The position numbers and the translations under genes were made by a program. A stretch of DNA of 64,000 nt, from NCBI GenBank assembly GCA_002914845.1, contig JXTC01000008.1, positions 590,891 to 654,890 of the forward strand, written 5' to 3'. How positions within the stretch are numbered: position 1 is the stretch's first letter; every line of letters starts with the position of its first letter. Below the pieces are notes generated by a model. It saw only the letters and a program-made list of their open reading frames with translations. It was not told the DNA's origin and did no database searches. Origin of the DNA: Trema orientale (Eukaryota > Streptophyta > Magnoliopsida > Rosales > Cannabaceae). Shown here piece by piece: positions 56,987 through 64,000 of the stretch.

Positions 56987-57368
56987 ATGAACAAATTAAC
57001 AAGGAAAAGAATAATTATGGATAAAAGATACATGAGAGAAATTTTTTTGGTGATGATCATCTCCGTTATCTTGGTCCAACTTCTTGTAAATTCTAACTTG
57101 TGGCCTTCCTCTTCATCTCTAGCCTTTTTTCATCCTCTTATGGCTTTTCACTCTAAAATTATGAATGATGAGGTTGAGTGGCTACCATTTCCGAAAACAA
57201 GAAGTACTATGTGCAAAAAAAATGGCGAATAAGATTTGTCGCCGAGAACTTAAAATTAAAACATATAAAGATAGTGAAGTTTCTCTCTTATTTCTGCAAT
57301 GTCAAAAAAGAAAATATATAAGTTGCATTACACGCAGAGGACCTCTAATACCAACACAACAGACTTGA
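56987..57368 (+). pseudogene. Unrecognised short gene candidate with signal-like N-terminus, frame broken at A8
   Basis: The frame 56987-57232 (81 codons) has a basic start, then a hydrophobic stretch (REIFLVMIISVILVQLLV, about residues 17-34) like a signal peptide or anchor, then a Ser-rich and Phe/His part. It ends just after a run of eight A (57215-57222). A second frame, open through 57165-57368, continues from the same point in the +1 register, with four Cys (ICRRELK, FLQCQKRK, YISCITRRG). Losing one A would join the two into about 126 codons. The layout, signal-like start and Cys/Arg-rich tail, resembles small secreted plant peptides in general, but I recognise no family. It may equally be chance; Met11 or Met16 would be the better start. 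Confidence 0.3.
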
Positions 57369-57472
57369 CCGTGGTACGTTCACGAGACTTCTATTTGATA
57401 TAAATCTATTTATATTTGAATTAGATGCATATAGGTACTATATTTGTTCTTATGTACATAAATATATATATA

Positions 57473-57767
57473 TGTATCATTATCTAGTAGGCATTTTTTT
57501 TTATTACCTATCTATAAGTAGTTTTTTTTTAACCGTCGAATCATTTGTCTAACAAATATCATGATTTGAGTAGTTAAAAAAAATTAACAATAAATACACA
57601 TTATTTAATACTCTCTCTCTTTATCTTTTTATCATGAAAAAATGTACATGATGAATTTTAATTGAGTAAAATATACTATGAAAAGACGTGCATGATGAAC
57701 TTTAATTAAATAAAACAATACATATAGATAAGTTAAAAAAAAAGATACTTACTAGAGTATGGTGCCC
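57473..57767. mobile_element. Fold-back MITE in a TA microsatellite, copy 2
   Basis: The left end has ATCTAGTAGGCATTTTTTTT then TTACCTATCTATAAG. The right end in reverse complement reads GGGCACCATACTCTAGTAAG, poly-T, AACTTATCTATATG. The right terminus GGGCACC is the same as that of the copy at 55213. TA repeats flank it on both sides (57461-57473 and 57769-57787). Non-coding. Confidence 0.7.
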
Positions 57768-57789
57768 TATATATATATATATATATGTA

Positions 57790-58325
57790 TATATTTGTTT
57801 ATGTCCTATTGTTTACTTCTTTTTACCAAAATATTTTCTTTTTTACAAGCCTGTGAATATTATAAGCATATCGTGTGTTTATTTAGATGGAGATTACGTA
57901 GCATCTAAGCTTTCGTTTATCATGCATGTTGGCCAAATAAACGTTATTATTTCACACTAACAAATTATTCTCTTTAGCTGTATAAATAAATTTATTTTAA
58001 AATATTCTAGAATTAATTATATTGTATTTATTATAAGAATGTAAAGTATTTAATTTGGTTGTTACTTTTATTAATAATTGTTATTTAAGTATCTATATGC
58101 AATGAAGGTTGGAAACATCGATCGAGGAATCGCTATTTCGAAGATCGACTTGTATATTTGCCTGACTAATGAACTTATTCTTCCGTATCTTCTATATATT
58201 GTTTCGTTTAAAGTATTGAAAAAAACGAAAATAAAAAAACAAAAAAAAAAAGAACGAAGAAAACAACAAAAAAGAAATCATTTTTCTCATGGCATCACAA
58301 TACTAACGAGCCGCACTAAATGTTC
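57790..58325. other. AT-rich stretch before the copia remnant
   Basis: No feature recognised; includes an A-rich block at 58218-58275. I could not find an LTR belonging to the copia remnant here. Confidence 0.4.
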
Positions 58326-58329
58326 ATTA

Positions 58330-60080
58330 GCATTAGTGTTTATGCTCAAGCATTGCTCAAACTCACCACTACCAACTATACCTCGCAATTCCATACACTT
58401 TTTATCGGTTATCAAACCACGCCCTCCTGCCACAATCACTACGGTTGGTACTACAACTCTAAACCCTGCCTGCATCTCATGGCTTCGTCAAGATCAACTA
58501 ATTCTTAATGCTCTCATTGGATCAGATATCTCCCACCATCATCCTATTTATTGCGCGAGCCAATACTACTTGCAAAGCCTGGACCATCCTCGCCAATACT
58601 TATGCCAAGCTTTCCAGAGGACGTATCTAACAAGTCAAGGGACATCTTAAAAATCCTATCAAGGGTTCTCAAACTATGATAAAATTTCTCCAATCCATCA
58701 AAGCCTGTTCCAATTAACTTGCTCTCCTTGACGCACCAATGGATGACGATGACCTTACAGTGAAGATTTTAGATGGCCTTGGCAATAACTTTAAAAAAAT
58801 TGCTCGTACTATCCAAGCCCATGATGCTTCAATCACATTTGATAAGCTTCATGAAATACTTTTGAATTTCGAAGCCTCTCTTCGAACAAAACAATAATCA
58901 TCTCACTTCCCTATCACTGCCAATCTTGCTCATCGTAATAACACGGGCTGGCACTCGTCACCCAAACTTGACACCAACAACGCAGGTTGGTGCCCATCAC
59001 CTTCTTCTACCAATCAGACTCAAAGTTGGTGTCCACCATTCAACTCTGGCAACCGCTTCAACAATGAATCACAATAATTCTGAGGTGCTCATCCTCTTTC
59101 TCGTCCATACCTTGGTTACTGTCAGGTACGTGGTATATAATGACACTCTACCAAGCGATGCTCTTTGTTCTACTTTGTTCCACTTCAATAGGCAAATCTG
59201 CTTCATTCTTCACCACCAGGATCCTTAACTTCCTGGTAGCCTTAAGCCCACTTTGCCGCCAGTAATACCACTGGTAATGCCTCCAACACTCCTTCATAGC
59301 TTCTTGAAATTGTGATGCTTCACATCATGTCACTACTGACTTGAATAATCTGTTTCTACATTCCTCTTACACTGGTCCTAATGATGTTTTGAACGATGAT
59401 GGCACGGGCCTTGCGATTACCCATACTAATTTTAATGCTCTTATCACTCCCTCTGCGATCTTTGCTCTTAATAATGTTATTTGTGTACCAAGCATGAAAA
59501 AGAATCCTATTTTGATTTCTTAGTTTTGTACAACCAATAAAGTTTCAGTTGAATCATTAATATCCACTTCTTTTCTTGTGAAGGAACTACACTCGAGGGC
59601 AATCTGTTTGAAGGGAGAAACAAAGGATAGAATATATGAGTGGCCAATATCTAATAATGTATTTTCTCCTATTCTTAATTGCTTTCTCTAGTGTCAAGAC
59701 TACTACTTCCGAATAGCATCATATACTAAGTTGTCCTGCCTTTCCTATTCTCAAACACATTTTCAATTATAAATTAGATTTGTTATCCTTAATGTCATCT
59801 GATTTTCTTTGTAATGCTTGTCAATGTAATAATAAGAGCCATAAGCTACCATTCTCCATTTCCTTACTTATCATTTCTAAACTTCTTGAACTTATATTTT
59901 CTGATGTATGGATTTCTCTTGTTCGTTCCCATTTGATCACTTTACTAAATACATTTGGTTTTATCCTTTCACAAAAAAATCTGAAGTGATTGCTATTTTC
60001 ATAAAATTCAAGGCCATAGTTGAACACTATTTTTAAAGTACAGTTATCACATTTTACTCTAACAATGGTGGTAAATAGCT
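58330..60080 (+). pseudogene. Ty1/copia gag-protease-integrase remnant
   Basis: Pieces in several frames follow copia order. Gag: ALLKLTTTNYTSQFHTLFIG at about 58350, SWLRQDQLILNALIGSD near 58470-58530, then sequences around 58740-58890 corresponding to the end of the capsid domain. A worn zinc knuckle is near 59115, with Arg at a Cys position (YCQVRG). After the decayed protease site, the frame 59341-59520 reads LFLHSSYTGPNDVLNDDGTG, then NNVICVPSMKKNPILIS. Integrase zinc-binding and core begin at 59780-60075 (DFLCNACQCN, LELIFSDVWISLV, ending NNGGK and a stop). There is no reverse transcriptase, so the copy was cut after the integrase start. Confidence 0.85.
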
Positions 60081-60204
60081 TGGTCTTGCATAATATCTCT
60101 CTACCCATGACTAGGGGATGGCAATCTATATCGTATTATATTCGACCTAATTAAATCATGTCAGTAACAAGTTGACATATGTGTCACTTTTTTAACAAAA
60201 ATGT
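60081..60204. other. Junction between copia remnant and truncated LTR
   Basis: Short stretch without recognised content. The copia similarity ends near 60080 and the LTR similarity begins near 60205. Confidence 0.4.
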
Positions 60205-61139
60205 CATACAATTAGTAACTAATTAATTGAGAAGCATTAAGCATGGAATAGCACAAATAAATTCAAGATTAATATCAAAGAATATATTAGAATTCAAAAT
60301 ATAGGATCAAAGTTTAAGTTACGTCATGTCCCAAATATATAACAATTGATTTAATATAGAAGAATCCAATACTAATTTCAACAAGAATTTCATATATTCA
60401 AACATGTTCATAACTTCAAGCACAATACAAAATTCAAATGAATTTAGGGTGAAAAAGAGGATGAGAAAAACTCTTTTGTAAGGGGTAGAACTTCAAGCTT
60501 CAATTCTTCAAGCAACTCTCTCAAGTTTTCTCTCAAAATTTTCAGCTCCAAGCACTTCCTTTTCTATGATTTTTGAGCTCTCAAGTTGATGTTTTCTCTC
60601 CAACTCTCCACTCTTGGAATAGAGACTTAAGAGTATATTTAAGGGGCTCTAAGATGACCTAGGCCAGGTGGAATATCAACCATTCGATCGGATAGCATTT
60701 AGAGCTGAGATTAGCCCTAAAATCTCGCAAAGAACGTGGTTCAGGACGAGACACAGTGTCGCGGCGCTCCCTGGTAAGTGTCGTGGTGCTCACAGCCATG
60801 GAATCTTGTTTTCCAGAAATCGTCGTGGCGCTACTATTCCAGTGCCTGGTGCCATTATTCATGTGAATAGTAAAAATTACCACTGCTTCCTAGGTGCACT
60901 GTTTCGTCGTTTTATCTCCGTTTTACCTGATTTTTATTGTGTTGTATTCGTATCAAACTTAACTTCACTCTAAAAAGGTTAAAATATCCATATTTAGTAT
61001 CAATTCATCTTGATTCTCATTTATTCACAAGAACTATAAAAACAAAGTAAAAACACATCAAACCAATAAAAATGCTTGAGATCTTACAATTATTTGAGCT
61101 AAATAATACTTGATTTGTGAGTGAATTAATCACTCATCA
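60205..61139 (-). repeat. Truncated 3' LTR (Tat/Athila-like family)
   Basis: Homologous to 52416-53312 of the solo LTR, in the same orientation, for over 900 bases (GAACTTCAAGCTTCAATTCT and GTGAGTGAATTAATCACTCA among the exact matches). It ends in CACTCATCA, followed at once by a polypurine tract on the minus strand. The other 580 bases of the LTR are missing on the left. A 101-codon frame at 60668-60973 lies within it and is not a gene. Confidence 0.78.
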
Positions 61140-61152
61140 AATACCCCCAAAC
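61140..61152 (-). promoter_or_regulatory. Polypurine tract of the Tat/Athila-like element
   Basis: Minus strand AGTTTGGGGGTAT precedes the LTR start TGATGAGTG. AAGGACAAGCAAATGTTTGAG just upstream is the kind of sequence that follows the polyprotein in plant Tat/Athila elements. Confidence 0.6.
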
Positions 61153-63280
61153 TCAAACATTTGCTTGTCCTTAAGAAAAACAAAAGAAGAAAAAGAAAAG
61201 TAAAATACAAATCAAGTACTAAAGATAAAAACGACAAAGTGTGAGTTTCATATTAAATCAAAAACTATACAAGTACCTCCAAAGTCACAAAATGTTCTAA
61301 GCTCAAAAGAAATGCAAATATTGAAATTATCTAGATTTTCAACTTCAAGCATCAATTTAACTCCACTCAAAACTTTTAATGTGTAAGAAAGTGCAAAATC
61401 AATATCACCTAACAAAATGAATTTCAGATAGATTTATGTACTTAGGTAGACAATAAAATATATCTATTTTTCATGTTGCTCTCTACTAATATATGTTAAT
61501 ATGTCATCAAAGATTAAAATGTCTTTCATTAAGCTTGTAATATCGGCTTGAGCAAAGCTAAGACAATTTGGAAAAAATTTGAGTTTCAAATTACCCTCAA
61601 GCATATTAATCTAAGATTTTTGGAGAGTTATTCCTTGGTACACTAAATAGCACCCCTACACTTCTTTTCAACTAAATTTCTCTTCTATCAACACTCTGTC
61701 AAACACTTCTTTAATATTTTTTTTCTTCTTTTTTTTTTTTTTTTTGAAACGAAAGATATGAAATAAGACAAAAGGTTGAAAATTAAAAACCTCTTTCTCA
61801 AACTCAAAATCAACATTGTCCTCAATGTTGAAAAATAAAATAGAGGATAAAGATACAAATTTTTTACCAAATTATTTCTTTCTTTTCGTTTTTTTTCCCT
61901 TAATATTTCATAATACCACCCTTCCTCCCAACATGAACATAACACAAATTAACTCTTTAAAATAATCAACACGCTTAAAGGATAAAGGTTGGTGGTTATT
62001 ATTTTGGTTTGACTAGAATGGGATAGAAAACGAAATGTACAAATAGGCCGAAAGTAGGTATACTAGGATGATTACGTATTAAGGTTAGCTTGAAAGGCTC
62101 AAACGGTCCAAAGATGGCCTAAATCATTTCTCTAATAACACCTAACATAGAATTTTGTCTCGAGCTTCACTCAAATAGATTCTAGAGTTCATAAGATGTC
62201 AAAGCCTATCTAATACACATAAGTTTTCTCCAAAAGCTCGAAGAGTCAAGTGGCCGTGATTATCGTACTCAATTGTATAGAATCAAGAATGAGGTTCAAT
62301 TAATGCAAGTCAAACACACGAATAATCTCAATGAATTACCTTTTAAAAGACCTAAGAGAACATTAAATAACTATACTCATCATCAATATCAACTTATCTC
62401 ATCTCAACAACACTCACAATTTATTCAAACTATCAAAAGAAAAGCAATAAAAAAATTATTTCTTAAAAGTACACAACTTATGAAAAAAATAAATCATGAC
62501 AACCAAAACACAAGCGAAGCTACACCCAACAAATAATTATCCAACAAGTGTTCTCACCCTTAAACTCAAAGTTAGCAATGTTCTTAAAATTTAAGTATTC
62601 AATATAAGCACAAGGAAAAAGAATACGTACTGGGGAGGTGAGATATTCTCGCCTCCTATTAAGGTTGGCAAGGGTGGTACTCCAGGCAAGGCGACTCTAA
62701 CTTGGGTGGTATGGGACTCCTCTCCATAATTTGCATCTTTAATCTTATTTATGCATAGTATAGTGAAGCTTATCAAATAGCGGCTTCCGCCCATAGTAAA
62801 TATCATACAACATAATAAATAGGTCTTATTTTTGAACGATCTCAAGCTTGGCGATATATGGAAATGCTTGGCTCATATGCTCAACTTGATTTGGTGCCAG
62901 TATATGTGATTGTTGGCCTTGAATGAACAGTACTAGCAGTAGTGGGAAAGGTTTTGGCCACATAGGATCGTCATAGATGTGATCTTTGATAAATGGTGGT
63001 AGCGTAATAATTTGAATCTCAAAGCGTGAAGATTCATAAGTGTTGTCTTATGATTCTTCCTTATTGATCCACTCTTTATTCTCGTCCTCACTTGGATAAT
63101 CATCATCAAACAAATCTAAGATCCTCCTGCTTATGCCCAACTCCTCACGGTGGCTTTTCTTCTATATTTATGACTTGTGCCTTTATCATAGCCACTGCTC
63201 TTATCATGGCTTCAAGAGAGTCATATAGAGACTCGATTTACGAAAATAACTATTTAATATAATTTATTTAAAAAAATCAC
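61153..63280 (-). other. Internal, apparently non-coding part of the same element
   Basis: Sequence to the right of the polypurine tract with no polyprotein similarity in any frame; the longest frames are under 90 codons. A poly-T run at 61725-61745 is included. The sequence may be a non-autonomous interior or an untranslated 3' part whose coding region lies beyond the window; the boundary at 63280 is arbitrary. Confidence 0.45.
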
Positions 63281-63289
63281 TTAGAACCA

Positions 63290-64000
63290 GTTTGGTAGAG
63301 CTGTAGATTTTAAGGAAAATACTTTTAGCTGTGCTGAAAGAAAAATCTGCTGTAGCGTAAAGTAGCTGAGTGTTTGATTAACTGTAATTTTAAAGTACTG
63401 TGACATGAAAAAACTGTATTAAAGTGTTTGGTAAAATATATAGTTAAATTATTGTACAAATATAAATTGACTAAACTAAACATCATTATACAATTATGCA
63501 TATTTATAAAAAGAGCTTATTAATATTTTTTACAATTACGCATATTTGTACGTACTAAATATATTAATACTTTTTTAAAAAAAAATTGATATGAAAATAA
63601 ACTCAATTAAATTAGTTAACTCAATTAATTTTATTTTATTTTATTTTAATTTACTTTATTTTCACTTGATTTTAAATTTCAATAAAGAATCAATTTGGTT
63701 ACTTCAAAATAACTCATATGAAGAGTATTTTTGTCAGTTATGATTTAAATATATTAATACTTTTTTTAAAAAAATTGATATGAAAATAAACCTAATTAAA
63801 TATTTGGTATTTTAAGTGAGGGTATTTCAGCCATTATAATTCATTATTAAAATATAGTGCAGATTCCTGCATAATCTAAAAGTTAAAGCTGCCTTAGGCC
63901 AGCTTTGGCTATTGATTGTAACTTTGTCAAAAATTATTGAATAAGGATTTTACCAAACACCTTTTGGCCCACAAATTATTCGAAAAATACTTTTAGCTTG
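63290..64000. mobile_element. Fold-back, hAT-like non-autonomous element, runs off the window
   Basis: It starts near CCAGTTTGGTAGAGCTGTAG and has ACTTTTAGCTGTG at 63329. Near the right edge are TTTTACCAAACACCTTTTGG and ACTTTTAGCTTG, giving an inverted arrangement of GTTTGGTA/TACCAAAC. Such CAGTTTGGTA...TACCAAAC ends are common in plant hAT-related MITEs. The right end is outside the window. Confidence 0.45.
63556..63803. repeat. Direct duplication of about 57 bases
   Basis: TAAATATATTAATACTTTTTT, an A-run and TTGATATGAAAATAAAC occur at 63556-63612 and again at 63746-63803, 190 bases apart, inside the fold-back element. Confidence 0.7.

Noticed and set aside
60668..60973. 101-codon frame
   Set aside because: Inside the truncated LTR; the homologous region of the solo LTR (52870-53180) is not open.
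61688..61945. 85-codon minus-strand frame ending in a Lys run
   Set aside because: It is created by a poly-T tract; no domain is seen.

Overview
This 64 kb window is nuclear DNA of a flowering plant, most likely a eudicot. It is AT-rich, has long introns, carries plant-type LTR retrotransposons with initiator-Met-tRNA primer sites, and holds one host gene that I recognise with confidence: a six-exon YABBY2-type transcription factor at 16295-22884 (+), 185 codons. The species cannot be told from the sequence alone. A 75-base run of N (40181-40255) shows this is a draft assembly.

Layout from left to right. 1-8446: a large non-coding LTR element on the minus strand (LARD-like), whose left LTR is cut by the window edge. 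8447-9712: intergenic, starting with a 74-base-period duplication. 9718-15244: a complete but decayed Ty1/copia element (minus strand, 192-bp LTRs, TSD GTATT). 15250-25330: the YABBY gene and its flanks, the only sizeable part with no large transposon. 25336-36551: a fold-back element split by a 10.8-kb Ty3/gypsy element (25627-36466, minus strand, TSD GTATT), which is itself interrupted in its integrase gene by a 1.64-kb LTR-like insert (28965-30608). 36744-38853: a solo LTR related to the gypsy LTRs. 39047-40403: a solo LTR of a second copia type (TSD TTAAA). 42465-50881: a complete second copy of the non-coding element, plus strand, TSD GTTTA. 51837-53312: a solo LTR (TSD CTTAA) of a further family. 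53995-61139: diverged LTR pieces, a tRNA-headed SINE-like sequence, two fold-back MITEs sitting in TA microsatellites, a short reading frame with a TATA box (56987-57368), and a broken copia gag-protease-integrase remnant (58330-60080). 61140-64000: the start of a large non-coding internal domain and a foldback repeat that runs off the window.

The most interesting pattern is the relation between the two non-coding elements and the gypsy element. They share LTR termini and the same kind of primer site. The left non-coding copy and the gypsy element also carry an identical 19-base palindrome at exactly the same distance from the 3' LTR. This fits a non-autonomous family mobilised by a chromovirus-type gypsy element. 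Both non-coding copies also keep a 10-bp stem with a 7-nt loop in their otherwise non-coding interior.
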